From contig NC_084472.1 in assembly GCF_027409185.1 (NCBI RefSeq), forward strand, positions 20,322,524 through 20,386,523: a stretch of DNA of 64,000 nucleotides, in the 5' to 3' direction. The notes under the pieces were generated by a model that was given only the letters and a program-made list of their open reading frames with translations, had not been told where the DNA came from and made no database searches. This document shows, piece after piece, positions 37,002-49,350 of this stretch; within the stretch, counting starts at the first letter, position 1, and every line of letters begins with the position of its first letter. A program made the position numbers and the translations under genes. Origin of the DNA: Cynocephalus volans (taxonomy: Eukaryota; Chordata; Mammalia; Dermoptera; Cynocephalidae).

Positions 37002-38140
37002 TGTGTATGATTTTTGTGTTCTGAGAATGCCTCTACTAGAAGTAAAAAATATAGCATGAAAGTTTAATAATTAGTGTGGGACTAATAAACCACTGAATCT
37101 GGAAAACAAATACACATATGCTTTCCAGAATGTGTTATAAAGTTTTATACTTTTGAAATACTTGGTAAACTCTAAGTAAGATATTAATTTATAGTTGCAT
37201 AATGTGTTAAGGGCTTGTGAGAATGAATCGATTTTCTTAAAATTCAATTTTTAAATACCCTATCTCTGACTTCCTTAAATAAATGAGGTGTTTACTGCCA
37301 CTTTTGACTTACTCAGTGCTGCTCATAGCCTAAAGGCAGCAGCCAGTCATGCCAGCATGAGTAGGAAATTAAAGGCCTTTACCATTCTTATTTGAATTTT
37401 AAAAGGAATGATAAATATTTGAGTTAAATGTACATTTTGAGTTAAAACTGTTAATATTTTTTTTCTACCTCTATTCTCCTGGAGTGGAATTAGTTTTAGT
37501 GGAACTTTGAGCAAATATTGCTTTCTTTTTGTGTACTATATGCCTGTTTATTAAAACATTATAACAGTATTTGTCTTTGAAGACACCACTTTCATAGGTA
37601 GGATCAGTGACTGCTGTTTTGAGGTTGTTTTTCTTAAGTGGGCTTTTCAAATATAGGGAGTTCTTTTCAAATATAGGCTAGCGTTGACTATCAGTGTGTA
37701 GGTCAAAAATTAGATTTGTTTTATTCTGTTGTAGAATATATTCTTTGTGCAAACACTGTAATTGTTTATATTTTAAATTGTTAAAATTTTGGAATAGATT
37801 TATTGAGGATATCGATACATGATTATACAGTTCTTCAGACATGTTGCTGACTCAAGAGAAAATTTCATAATTATGCAGGACTTCTGGTTTCAGAAGCTGC
37901 CTTTATAATGCCACATTTAATAATTTTCAGAGTCCTACGGGTGAACAATCCAAAAACTGTGTTTGTAAAATGACGTTTTAAAGGGAGCTAGTAGTAAAAG
38001 CTGGAAATCATTTTAAGCATTTTGTATAACCCAGAGACTATCCAAGTGTTAGTCCTGTTTTCTGGAATAGCTTCTTAGGCATGGAGCCACCTTAAATAAC
38101 AACTGACAGATATGCTTTTGTCCGTTTGTTTGTCAGGTGG

Positions 38141-38250
38141 TTCATTCATTCATTCATTCACTCATTCACTCATTCACTCATTCATTCATTTGACAGGTTC
38201 CCGCTGAGGGCATTCTAGATGCCAGGCCCTGTGCTAGGCACCATGCCAGT
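38141..38250 (-). repeat. LINE-2 tail with expanded (CATT)n microsatellite
   Basis: Fifty bases of cattcattcattcactcatt-type tetranucleotide repeat (38141-38190) run into 'gatgccaggccctgtgctag', the reverse-complement L2 3' end. L2 elements end in short ATTC/TGAATG-type repeats; this one has expanded. Confidence 0.75.
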
Positions 38251-39954
38251 GTGAGTAGTGTTCTGAAGGGTGAAGGCCGAGGAGAAATGAGAGCCCAGAG
38301 GACCAGGAAGGGTGGAGTAGAACCAGCACCATTTAGACTGAAGCCTGGAGCCCAAGCAGGAGCCATTGAGGACAGAGGGTGAGAAGACAGTGACCAGGAG
38401 GTCTGGGGGTGATCTGTGTGCCAAAGCCCCAGGCAAGAAAGAGAGCAGGATATTCCCTTCCCACCATTTTTATCTTGATTTTTTAAAAATTCAGATTAAA
38501 GTAATCATGAAAATAGAAATATTTTATATTTTCCCTGTTTTTGTCTTGAGACAAACTTAATTTTTCTGTAGCTGTTTTATTTCCTGTATATCCACTTACT
38601 GAATAGTCTGTCATATTATTTAGACCAGTTAATTCTAACTCGAGATATCCTTTGGCAGTTAAAAGATGGGGGACTCAGGGCCAAACTGTTTCCCTGGCCT
38701 TCATTTGCTTTCTCTATCTTTTCTCCCCTCCCTCTTCCTGGGCCTGGCTGGGACTCTAAGAGAGGGAGCATTCAGGTGTCCTGGCGGCCGCCCCAGGCCA
38801 AGCACACATGTCTTCTGTCCTGGTCACTGGTTCCCTTTTGTCCCGGTTCTCATAATCCCACCTCTCCCCACTTAGAACTCCCAAGTTCTGAGGATACCCT
38901 ACATGTGGTAGCTTTTACTTTTCTGAATACCAAAGACAAGCTGAACAGTTTTGGTCATGTGCTTGTGATACCCTTCTGCAGTAGCTTTGAGGGATGTCTT
39001 GCTGTACTGGGGGAATGTGTTCTTAATTTATGTACATCCTAGAAATGCATCAATCAGCACAATTGTCCATGGGAAGTAAGAGTCCAGGGCCTGGTTGTTA
39101 TTTTTTTCAGGGTGCCTCTTAGAGTGGCTCGTTAATGTTCTACCTGTAGATAATCACCTCCTCAAGCTGTAGGAATGGACCATTGAGGCTCCTGCTTATT
39201 CTGTCCCTATATGGGGAGGAGACCTAGTGTCTTGATCTGCCCCCAAAAGTCCTTGCATGCCCTGCCTGCTACAAACTAACGGCTTCACTGCTGCCTCCCT
39301 CTAGTGAGAGTCTTTCCTGGATTCTTGGCACCAGCTGGTGAATGACAAGTCATTTTCCAGTAAAAGGCAAGGCCGCGTCACAAGCAGTTAGCATAACGAA
39401 AGTAAACCATAAGAAGCTACGGTGGCTACAAGTGCAAACCTCACTGCACGCACAGGAACCACACTCTCTAGAGACCTGTACCTTTATTGGCCCAGGGTGC
39501 CCTGGCCTGCAGGGGGGCCTAGGGTGAGCTGATGGTGGCTACAGACTCCCATATCCCCAGGAAAGGTGGGCACACAATGAAAACAAGTCTGAAGAGAAGA
39601 CTGGACCTATTCCAAACACGTGTATATCAAATACTCATAAACTACTGAATTACTGTGATGACCAATTGTGTTAGAAGAATGCTGTCCTTTAGATAAAAAG
39701 TTCCCCAAGTGTCACGCTTTGAGTTGGGTCTGAAAAGTAAGTAGAGCTCTTCCATGAGTTTCCCCACAGCTGTCTTCTGATAAAGGAAAGAAGCACATTA
39801 ATTTTTACTAGTGAAGGCAGTTTTTAATGGATTCAGGTCAATGGAGATCTTTTATCTGGTCATTCTTTTTGGTCCTGTGGAGGACAGCCCTTCACATGAA
39901 ATATGAATTACGGATTTTGCAGAACATGGTTGGCTTTTTAAACAGACACACGTT

Positions 39955-40085
39955 GGGGGCCTGTTGTACTGTTAGGTGCTGGGTTCTGTCCTAGGTGGTT
40001 AGGGGAGCAGCACATAATGGAGATGGGTCCCCTGTCTTGGGGAGCTTCCATTTATTCAAGCAAATAAATACTGAGACAAACATAA
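39955..40085 (-). mobile_element. LINE-2 3' end relic
   Basis: 'aggtgctgggttctgtccta' and 'cctgtcttggggagcttcca' match reverse-complement L2 tail text. Confidence 0.5.
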
Positions 40086-42098
40086 AATAGTAATAAATGC
40101 TGTGCAGAGAATTAAATTATAGAGATGTGGTAGAGAGTGACTAGAGGCTTCTTCATATATTCTTTAAAAAAGAACGCTAGAGAAGAAGAAATCAAAGATG
40201 GCAAGTACCCTTTTGCAAATTTCATCAAATATGATGTTAGAGAGAGCCTCATTCATCCTCAAAAAATAAGGTGACAAGGAATGACTTTGAGTCAAGGTAA
40301 CAACCATTTACCTACTTCCCATCACCATTTATTAGAAGGGTTATTTGGAATGTTTCCAGCTGCCAAACTGGACTTTGTATATCCAGTGAATGGCACGGTG
40401 CCTGCTGTATAAAAGGTATTTAGCAAAATACATTTCAAATGGATGAATGGAACAAAACTAGATTCATTAAAATTTTTCCTATGGCCCTAGGTTTAGAAGA
40501 GGTCACTTTTCATTTATTTTAAACTGAAGAACATTATCTGATCATGACTCTTGGATGTGTGATTTTAAAATTAATTATCCTGGTGTTTTAAAACATATTT
40601 TTGTTGCTTTTTAAAAGGAAATCTATAGTTTTCTCTTCGATAATCTTGTTGATGGAGGCAAGGAACAATCTGGAAAACTGTAATTAATTTCTTTGACTTT
40701 GGTAGTGAGTCGTGTTGCTTTTGTTCGGCCTGTTTTCTTAATCACCCTCCTAATCATTTGGCTTGGATGGAGTTGACATTTTAGTCCTTCACCGAGCAGG
40801 CTCAGAGTCACCTGTGTACAATGGGAAGCTCTTTTAGAATTGGGAATTTATCATGGATTCTTGGAAGGTGTGGAGCAGTAGGGGGCACAGGAGGTGGAAC
40901 TGGGTGCCTACCTCTCAGGGATGTTGAGAGGATGAGGCCTAGTGAATGGGACAGATCCCCTTGTATTACTATAGAAGTGATTTCACTTTTTAGGAAAACC
41001 ACAGATAATGAATTTTATTTTGTGATCCAATTCATAGAAGGATTCAAAAGAGCACATTCCACTGATCCTGTGTCATCATCTAAGACCTCTAGGGGTGCTA
41101 TATGTAATACATGCAGGATGCATTTGGAGTACTTTTAAACTAAAATGCTTTGGAAAATAGTCTTCATAACTGTTTTGAATCATGTCAAGAAAAACTGTTT
41201 AAAAAATCTCTTTACGTTTTATTTTCCTCGGCCTCCATCTGAGGGAATGGGGCACTTTTCTTCCTAGACCTTTGGTCTAGGGTTTTCTATTAATTACTTT
41301 GGTGGCACCTTTTCCTTTTCTGCATATGGAAGATGCTTTCTTTAATAAACATTTGTTAAGTAGGTGCTGTGAGAAAAAAGGTGCTGAAAAGCGTGACTGT
41401 TCTTCCTTGCTATCATAATAAGAGTAGAGATAAATCGTTCGGTCTCTTTAGGTGGTGAGTGATAAGAGCTTTTCTGCTCCTTAGCACTGGCTAGTCAGAC
41501 ATCCCTTTCTCTATTACTGCTGCAACATCTTCAAATTTAGATTGAGGTCTCTAAGTAGCTCACCATAATAGTTTCTGTGTCTTAATGGTGTTAAAAATTA
41601 AGTTCATTATATTTGGAAAACATAGTTCATTTCTGAAGTACCAAATTAATCTTATCTATTGATTGTTACCACAGTACGCTCCAAGTTCGAGAACTTGAAA
41701 TACAGGACAGTAAAAACTGAGCTGATAGCCTGGGAACCACGAGTACAAGCTAAGTGAGGACTACACTGAGGCCATCAGTGTCCTGGGAAACTGGGACGTT
41801 TCAAGGCTTTATCTATCTCTTACTGACTTTTACATGTTCAAAGCACATATTTTTGGTCTTTAACTCAGCCCTCATCACATTCCTTGTTATAAAACCTTTT
41901 ATTATTTTTCTTGGCAGACTGGGGAGGAGTCAGGTAGGAGGAGGGAATATTTCACTATTAAAAATGAAAAAAGTTGGTCAGAGCATGTTGCTGATAGCAC
42001 CAAGGTCCTGTACCAGCCAGATGCCAAAAAAAATTTTTTTTTAATAATAAGAGAATGAATTCACACATACCAAGAAAATGTGTGGCCTTCTTTCCTCC

Positions 42099-42124
<26 letters not shown>
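42099..42124. repeat. T26 homopolymer
   Basis: Twenty-six T residues, possibly the reversed A tail of a lost retroposon, but no SINE or L1 body is recognised to its right. Confidence 0.9.
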
Positions 42125-42129
<5 letters not shown>

Positions 42130-42814
42130 TGAAGGGGACACATTAAAAGTCTTATTTATACTACTACTTATATGGGTAATTTAAAAAGCAATCCCTAAAT
42201 CATTTACATTCATTTTGGGGAAAAAAAATCAGAGACTGTTTTGGGGAGTAACCTCATACAAGTACCCTTCTCTTTACTTCTTTTGGGTCCAGTTCTCTGC
42301 CAGGCTGTGTTAAGGGTGGGAGAGAACTGGGCATAGCTAGGGCACAGCTTGCCACTAAGTGATAACTCACTCCCACGTAAGCAGGATTTGGCTCTTTTGC
42401 TGTTGAATTGTTGGCTGGATGATATATTCTGTTGAGAAATTGTATCAAAGCAAGAACTGAATCACAGGGAGTATTTAGAACAGTAAATTGACTTAAATGA
42501 TGTATTTTTCTCTCTAAAAAGGGTGTAAATGAAGGGAGAATGTCTTTGGTGACAGTAGGAAAACAGATGATGATTGGAGCAGTTTTATTCGTGACTGTTT
42601 ATCTCCTGCACATATACCCACTTTTCATTGAAAGAACACCCTTAATCTTATTGCCTCTCAAAAAAATATTTTCATTTTTCATTGTGTTGGAACATAGTAT
42701 AAAACAGAACTTTTGTTTTTACATTAAATTCTATCAAAAGAATTTTTAGGTCATAATAATATTTCACCTGTTTATTTTATGAGTCATTTATTCTATTACA
42801 GACTGTTTTTTTTT

Positions 42815-44268
42815 CATAACGGATTTTATATTATGGTAAAATATACATAACACAAAATTTATTAACTTTACCATTTTTTAAGTGTACAATTTAGTAGTTT
42901 TCAGTACATTCATATTGTTTTGCAACCAATCTCTAAAACGCTTCACATCTTGCAAGACTAAAGCTCTATACCAATTAAACAACAGCTCCCCAGCCCTTCC
43001 TCTGCCCCCAGCTCCTGGCAACTACCTACCTTTCTACTTTCTGTCTCTACAAATTAGACTACGATAGGTTACAAAAGTGGAATCATATTTACCTTTTTAT
43101 GACTGGCTTATTTCACTTAGCATAATGTCCTCAGGGTTCATCCATGTTATCACGTGTCAGAATTTCCTTCCTTTTTGAGGTTCAATAATATGTGTATACC
43201 TCATTTTGTTTATTCATTTATTCATCAGTGGACACCTGGCTTGCCTCCACCTTTTGGCCATTGTGAATAATGCTGCTATGAATATGGGTGTATAAATACC
43301 TGTTTGAGTTCCTGCTTTCAATTCTTTGTGTATATACCCAGAAGTGGAATTGCTGGATCATATGGTAATTCTATTTCTGATTTCTTGAGGTACTGCCATA
43401 CTGTTTTCCATAGCGGCTGCACCATTTTACAATATACAATGGTTCCAGTTTTTCCATATCCTCTCTAACACTTATTATTTTCTATTCTTTTGATAATAGC
43501 TATCCTAATGGGCTTGAGGTGGTGGGTATCTCATTGTAGTTTTGATTTATATTTCCGTAATGATTAGTGATGTCGAGCATCTTTTCATGTGCTTGTTAGC
43601 CATTTGTATATCTTCTTTGGAGTAATGTTGATTCAAGTCCTTTGCCCATTTTTTAATTGGGTTGTTTGCTTTTTTTGTTATTGAGTTGTAGGAGTTCTTT
43701 ATATACAATAGTCCTCCCTTATCCTTGGGGATACATTCCAAGACCCCCATTGGTTGCCTGAAACTGTGGATAGTACCAAAGCCTATATACACTATGTTTT
43801 TTCCTATACGTTCATACCTATGACAAATTTTATTTGTTTAATTAGGCACAGTAAGAGATTAATAATAACGACTAATAACAAAATAAAACAATTATAACAA
43901 TATACTGTAGTAAAAGTTATGTGAATGGGATCTCTCTCTCTCTCTGTTTCTCTCTCTCTCTCTCTGTGTCAAAATATCTTAAAGTACTGTGCCACAGGTA
44001 ACTAAAACCTCAGAAAATGAAACTCTGGAAAAGGAGGGACTACTATATTCTGGATATTAACCCTTATCAGAGATGTGATTCGTAAATATTTTCTCCTATT
44101 CCATAGGTTGGTTGCCTTTTCACTCTGCTTGTTATGTCCTTAGAGGCACAGAAGTTCTTAATTTTGATGTAGTTCAGTTTATCTATTTTTACTTTTGTTA
44201 CCTGTGCTTTTGGTGTCATATCCAAGAAGTCATTGCCAAATCCAATGTCTTAAAGCTTTTCCCTATGT
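42815..44268 (-). mobile_element. 5'-truncated LINE-1 with a nested Tigger MITE
   Basis: Reverse-complement old L1. The 3' UTR ('aagtgtacaatttagtagtt') leads into ORF2 ('agtggaattgctggatcata', 'ccatactgttttccatagcg'). It is interrupted by the Tigger element at about 43707-44049 and resumes at 'attctggatattaaccctta'. ORF2 is broken. Confidence 0.9.
43707..44049 (-). mobile_element. Tigger (MER2-like) MITE at a TA site inside L1
   Basis: Ends are inverted: CAATAGTCCTCCCTTATCC on the left and GGAGGGACTACTA on the right. The interior has 'ccattggttgcctgaaactg', 'cctatatacactatgttttt', 'ggcacagtaagagatta' and a (TC)n run at 43932-43970. The host L1 reads 'ctttatata | element | tattctggatatt', so the insertion duplicated a TA dinucleotide, as for Tc1/mariner-pogo elements. 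It is non-coding, about 340 bp; exact ends are within a base or two. Strand is nominal for a palindrome-ended element. Confidence 0.85.
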
Positions 44269-45317
44269 AGATAGTTCATTAAAACCCACAAATGGCTTTT
44301 CCCTACGAATGGCTTGATGCACATAGCTTTTTTCTTCTGTTGTCATTGTTTTACTTTACTTTCAAGAAAAAAAAATGAAACACTAAACCAGTTTTGTCTC
44401 CTTAAGTCCCATTTTTGATTATACCAGACAGAGCAGAGGATATCACTTGTCCTGTTGGCAAATGCTTTGTTTCTGAAGGCAAGGTCAGAGGCATCTAGAA
44501 AAGCATTTGATATTTCCTTGATTACAGATTGTACAAAGTTAACTCCAGTGATCCTCTGGGGCTCTGATTTTTAAAGCAGCATGGGTCACAGAAAAGGCAG
44601 AGCCTCCATTAAGAGCGGGGGCCGGGGGAGTGAGTTCATGCAATTTTTTCTTCGACCCTCAGATCTGGGATGCAGTGAATGAAGTGGAGGAGGGCCGTGG
44701 TCTGATTAGGGTCACGTGGTCCTGGGTTTCCTTGGTAATCCACAAGGGTCCAAATTCCCCACGTATTTGGAGGGGAGAAAAGTCATTTAGGAGATTTTTC
44801 TAAGAACTGGGCATTATATAAATATAGAGCATTTTCAGAAAAATCGAAGAAACGCTTGAAAAATTCCAGCCATTTGCCACTGTGGGCTATAAAGTTGCAT
44901 TTGAAGAAGTATATTCAGCCAGGGAGTGTCTTGTAGTAATTATGACCAGTTATCTAACACAGAAATAGTCATTTGAGAATCAGATGTACACATCTCCTTC
45001 CACTATATTTCAGGAAGCAGTATCTTCATCATTTTTATATCCTGGAGATTTTTTATATCCCATTTTTAATATCCTGGAGAAACTTTTTTTTCCCCCATGG
45101 CAATGTTGGCAAATATAGGAATAAACAGTCAATTGCTTCCTTTATTCTCAACAGGTTTTCTACCTTTGGGTGACTCATTATACAGAGAGAAACATTTAGA
45201 GCTATTTATTACTCATGGTTCATTTTTAAAAAGCAGACTATGACAGTTACCATAAGAAGCCCTTTCATTAAAGGATCCCAAAAGACACTGTATCTTTCAG
45301 GAAACATTTTTATTTGT

Positions 45318-45334
45318 ATGTTTGTTTGTTTTTT
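45318..45334. repeat. Target-site duplication, left copy
   Basis: ATGTTTGTTTGTTTTTT, repeated exactly at 45477-45493 on the other side of the minus-strand SINE. Confidence 0.85.
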
Positions 45335-45476
45335 TTTTTTTTTTTTTTGTCTTTTTCGTGACCGGCACTCAGCCAGTGAGTGCACCGGCCATTCCTATAT
45401 AGGATCCGAACCCGCGGCGGGAGCGTTGCCGCGCTGCTAGCGCAGCACGCTACCGAGTGCGCCACAGGCTCGGCCC
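45331..45476 (-). mobile_element. tRNA-derived SINE (CYN-like), GC-rich, minus strand
   Basis: On the minus strand it starts GGGCCGAGCCTGTGGCGCAC. It has a textbook A box (TGGCGCACTCGG, complement of 45453-45464) and B box (GGTTCGGATCC, complement of 45402-45412), then TATATAGGAATGGCCGGTGC and a truncated second monomer, and ends in an A18 tail (T run 45331-45348). A perfect 17-bp target-site duplication brackets it, so the copy is young and inserted by the L1 machinery. Both Pol III boxes are intact. Confidence 0.93.
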
Positions 45477-45479
45477 ATG

Positions 45480-45930
45480 TTTGTTTGTTTTTTAACTTTT
45501 TATTTTGGAAATTGTCATACCTCTTCCAAAGTACATGCCATAATTTAATGTATTCCACACCAGTCCCTCAACCTCAATAGTTATCAAGTCATAGCCAATA
45601 TTGTTATATCTATACTTCTGCCCACTTTTAAATCTTTTACCCTTCAAATTATTTTGAAACAAATCCCGGTCATCATATCATCTGTAAATACTTTCATATG
45701 AGTCTCTAAAAACTAGAGAATCCTTTTAGTAGTCACAGAACCATTGCCCCATCTAGAAGAATTAATACAAATTCATTAATATTATCAAATACCCATCAGT
45801 TATCATTTATCTGATTTTTTCTCTTCTTTTTAATTTTTTAAAATCTTTTTCATGAGATAAAACTTACGTATTGTAAAGAATTTTTACATACGTAAACACT
45901 GGTGTAACTACCATCCAGATAAAGTTATGG
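45480..45930 (-). mobile_element. Old LINE-1 3' UTR relic
   Basis: 'attttggaaattgtcatacc', 'aacaaatcccggtcatcata', 'acgtaaacactggtgtaact' and 'accatccagataaagttatg' read as the reverse complement of an L1 3' UTR. Confidence 0.65.
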
Positions 45931-46174
45931 GACATTTTCAGCTCCAGTATGCTCCCTTGGGCTCCTTCTCTGATATTACCTCAAAAGTAACTACTTGTAT
46001 CATTAGAGGTCATAATAATGGTTTTGAACTTGATAAAAATGGAATCCTTCAGTATGTACTCTTTTGTGTCTGGCTTCTTTCACTCAACATTGTACCTATG
46101 AGATTGATTCATGTTATTGCATTTATAAATTACTCAGTTTCAGGTATTCTGTTATAAGCAACAGAAATGGACTA

Positions 46175-46335
46175 ATACAGTATCCAAAAGTCAATAAGCA
46201 TATTGAAAAGTGCTGAAAGTGATTCATTTTCAGGGAAACATAGATTAAAACCACAATGAGATACCACTATACTTTTGTCAGATTGCCCATAGTTAAAAGG
46301 ACTCACAATACCAAGTGTAGTTTGTTGTTTTCCAT
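46175..46335 (+). mobile_element. LINE-1 ORF2 fragment, plus strand
   Basis: 'aaaagtcaataagcatattg', 'gattaaaaccacaatgagat', 'accactatacttttgtcaga' is ORF2 text in sense orientation, opposite to the L1 pieces on both sides. Confidence 0.6.
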
Positions 46336-46630
46336 AGTGTGAACCATTCCATTGAATAAATCGTCTGCAGTTACCTGATTCATTCTTCTGTTGATAGACA
46401 TTTGAATTACTTTCTAATTTGAGGCTACTATGACTAATACTGCTATTACTGTACATGTATTTTTTTGTGGGGGGGGGATGTAATCATTAAATTCTGTTGT
46501 ATATATATACACCTAGGAACGAAATTACTGGGTCATAAAATAGTCATGCATTTAACTTTAGTAGATAATGCTAAGCAATGTATGACAGTTCCACTTGCTC
46601 CACATCCTCACTAGCACTTGGTCTCAGTAA
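46335..46630 (-). mobile_element. LINE-1 ORF2 fragment, minus strand
   Basis: 'ttgaggctactatgactaat', 'taggaacgaaattactgggt' and 'tgctccacatcctcactagc' read as reverse-complement ORF2/3' UTR of an old L1. A poly-G patch lies near 46470. Confidence 0.6.
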
Positions 46631-46634
46631 CACT

Positions 46635-46702
46635 TGAATCATTAGGACTATGTCCTCATGAATTGATTAATCCATTCATGAGGACATAGTCCTAATGAAT
46701 CA
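46635..46702. repeat. 68-bp near-perfect palindrome
   Basis: Left arm 46635-46668 and right arm 46669-46702 pair at 32 of 34 positions; mismatches are 46638/46699 and 46664/46673. The core is GATTAATC, itself a palindrome. Within the arms, 24 contiguous bases (46640-46663 with 46674-46697) pair perfectly. The right half resembles a common repeat end ('tccattcatgagg', 'catgaacttttgggagaca'). It could extrude as a cruciform. Confidence 0.9.
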
Positions 46703-47199
46703 GTCATCTCTCAAAGGCCCTGCACATAATTGGATTTTCCACTCTCTTAACTCTGTTACAATGGAGATCAGGTTTCCAATACATGAACTTTTGGGAGACA
46801 CATTTGACCCATTGCAGATACCCTCTTTTGTGAAGTGCCTATTCAAGACTTTCGCCCATTTTTTACTGGGTTGTCAATAATTTTTACTGATTCATGAGAG
46901 TTTTTAATATGTTCTGAAGATGAGTTCTTTGTTGGATATATGTATTGCAGATGTCTTCTCCTGGTCTGTGTTTTGCCTTTTCCAATCTCTTACAAGTGAA
47001 TAGAAATTCTTAATTTTATTTGTCTTAATATCTGGTAATGTAAGTCTCCAGCTTTGTTCTTCAAATTTGCTTTGGCTATTCTAAATATTTTGCTTTTTCA
47101 TATAAAGTTTAGAATCAATTTTTCAACACATACACCCCAGGGATTTTGCTTGGAATTGCATTGAATCTGTGGTTCATTTTAGGAGAAATTAATGTCTTT

Positions 47200-47315
47200 G
47201 GCTGGCCAGTTGGCTCAGTTGGTTAGAGTGCAGCCTTGTAACACCAAGGTCAAGGGTTCAGATCCCTGTACCAGTCTGCTGCCAAAAAGAAAACCAATAA
47301 AACAAAAAAAAAAAA
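47200..47315 (+). mobile_element. tRNA-Ile-derived SINE (CYN-like), monomer
   Basis: Starts GGCTGGCCAGTTGGCTCAGT. A box TGGCTCAGTTGG (47211-47222); B box GGTTCAGATCC (47255-47265). The middle 'gtaacaccaaggtcaagggt' resembles tRNA-Ile ('aataacgccaaggtc'). Ends in an A-rich tail. Inserted in the minus-strand L1. Its duplication is short or eroded. The A tail, extra 5' bases and disrupted anticodon show it is not a tRNA gene. Confidence 0.85.
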
Positions 47316-47366
47316 CCCTTAGCAATATTTCCAATCTGCAAAAATTGTTCATCTCTTTATTTAGGT

Positions 47367-47599
47367 TAGTGGTTCACAACTAGGGTTGATTTTTGGCCCC
47401 AGAAGACATTTGGCGATGTCTGGAGACATTTTGGTTGTCACATCTTGGGTCAGTGGGTGAGGGGGGGGCAGTGTGCTACTGGCATCTTGCGGGCAGAGGA
47501 CACAGGGATGCTGCTTAGTATCCCACGAGGTCCAGGACAGCCCCCAAGCAAAGAATTATCTGTCCCAAGTGTTAAGAATGCCACTGTTGGGAAACCTTG
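47367..47599 (+). mobile_element. MER5A hAT element with perfect 8-bp TSD
   Basis: A 233-bp MER5A: 'gtggttcacaactagggttg', 'catttggcgatgtctggaga', 'gtgctactggcatcttgcgg', 'gatgctgcttagtatcccac', 'aattatctgtcccaagtgtt', ending 'gggaaaccttg'. ATTTAGGT directly precedes it (47359-47366) and follows it (47600-47607), a perfect 8-bp duplication within the host L1. Confidence 0.95.
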
Positions 47600-47859
47600 A
47601 TTTAGGTATTTAATTTCTCTTAGCAATGTTTTTGAATTTTCAGTGTAGGAGCATTACACATCTTTGTTAGAGCTATTCTTAGATAATTAATATTTTGGTG
47701 CTATTGTGAATGTTAATTTTAAAATTTTATTTTCTAATTGTTGCTATTGTGTTTATGTGTTTATATAGATGTGTGTATATATTGTTGTTTCATGTCTCTT
47801 ATGTGTGTCTTTATGTGTTTTTGTGTTTTGTTTTTGTTGTTTATGTGTTTTGTTCCTAC

Positions 47860-49350
47860 AGGAACCTAGGATCTGTGTCCTGTAGAATTTCCCACAGCTT
47901 GGATTTTGCTGATTCTATCACCATGGTAGTTTTTAATATGTTCTCCTGTCCCTGTCTTTATGATCATTACCTATGTTCATTAATTCATTAGGAGCTGCAG
48001 AATGGTGATACTCTAGTTCTGTCATTTGATTTTCATTTATTAGCCCAGGATACTTCTGTAAAGATAAATTCTCCCCTCCCCACAACTAACTGGTTACTCT
48101 GAGTTCATAGGGAAAAATCAGGGTAAATGCTTATAATTTTTCTTTTTTATCAGTTTTCAAAATAATGAGTTAGTTCCCTAAAATCCTCCATAAACAACAG
48201 TGAGGATTGTTTTTGTTTGTTTGTTTTTAATTTAAAAATATCGTTATGAACTCTTGGTTTAAATTTATTTGATGTTTTACTCCATTGCTGTTTTTGCCCT
48301 CCAGAATCATCAAATTGTTCCATCTTTAGCCAGTGGGAACCTCTTCAAGACTCTAATATGTTTTTAAACTTCCTTTTTTCTCTAACAATATATTTCAGGT
48401 TCTTCTTGAACATTTCTTGCCCCTGACCTGGACTCAGCCATTTCTTCAAGGAGCCGTGGTCTCTTTTCCTTAATGTACTTAGAGAGGATGCTGGGCATGC
48501 ACAATGCTCCTGCGTGGTCATTGTTTCTAGGCTTTTTCAGTGGACAAAGCTACTCTTTTAAGATTAAAAAAAATACACTTGTTTGCATTGGTTCTTTCAT
48601 GGACTATAAGATTTTCAAATTAACTTCATCATTTTTCCTGTGCATATCAACATTCTTACTCATTGTTTTATCACAAACTTCACACCCAGCAGCCTTAGAA
48701 TAACAAAACCCACTTGTCCAGGAAGAATATAATTACTGAAAACAGATTAAGATTTTTTTGGCTGTCTTTCGGGGTCTGTTTTTAAGGGTATTTCATAATA
48801 GGGATATACTGTCAGATTACTGTGTTTTAAAGTCACTTGGGATAGTTACATTCTGTGTGGTTATGTTCCCAGCTGGATTTGCATATAAGTACATTTAATT
48901 CATTTTACTTTTGGTTTTTAGGGATTGCATTATTAAAATTTAATCTGATATTATTATTGTGTATAATATTTACATAGTTTCAAAGTCAAATATAAAAACA
49001 AGATATATAAGGAAGCTTTGTTTCTATCCTTGTTTCTTCTTCCCTGTTCCCTCCATCACCTTATAATTATCCATTTTTTTAAAAAATGTGGGTTATCCTA
49101 CCATTGTTTTTTCATGTCCTCCTTTCTTTTAAATAAGTGGGGTTTTGTCTGTGTGGTTTATTCCACTTGCCCTACCTCCTTTTCTTTTCTTTTTTTTTCT
49201 TATTTTCTGGTATTTAGAAAGGTTTGTGTGCTGGTTCTAATGCTTACCTTCATACTCAACCTTTGCATAATGCCACCATTCCCCTCTTGTTTGAGCATTG
49301 TCTCTGCTGGTTCCTAACATGTGCAATATTGAAATGAGCGGGCAGCTTCT
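47860..49350. mobile_element. Probable large ancient repeat, unassigned
   Basis: Several blocks feel like one old mammalian element: 'gtagaatttcccacagcttg', 'attctatcaccatggtag', 'actcagccatttcttcaagg', 'gcacaatgctcctgcgtggt', and 'tagtttcaaagtcaaatat' (48978 on). I recognise the style but cannot name the family. No coding frame survives. Confidence 0.3.

Larger units (their letters stand above)
46700..47760 (-). mobile_element. LINE-1 relic hosting a SINE and a MER5A
   Basis: From about 46840 the plus strand is reverse-complement ORF2: 'gagttctttgttggatatat', 'ttggctattctaaatatttt', 'ggaattgcattgaatctgtg', 'ctttatttaggt', 'tttctcttagcaatgttttt', 'ttttggtgctattgtgaatg'. The reading is interrupted by the SINE (47200-47315) and the MER5A (47367-47599), and continues after each. 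46700-46830 belongs to another old repeat ('catgaacttttgggagacac'). Confidence 0.8.
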
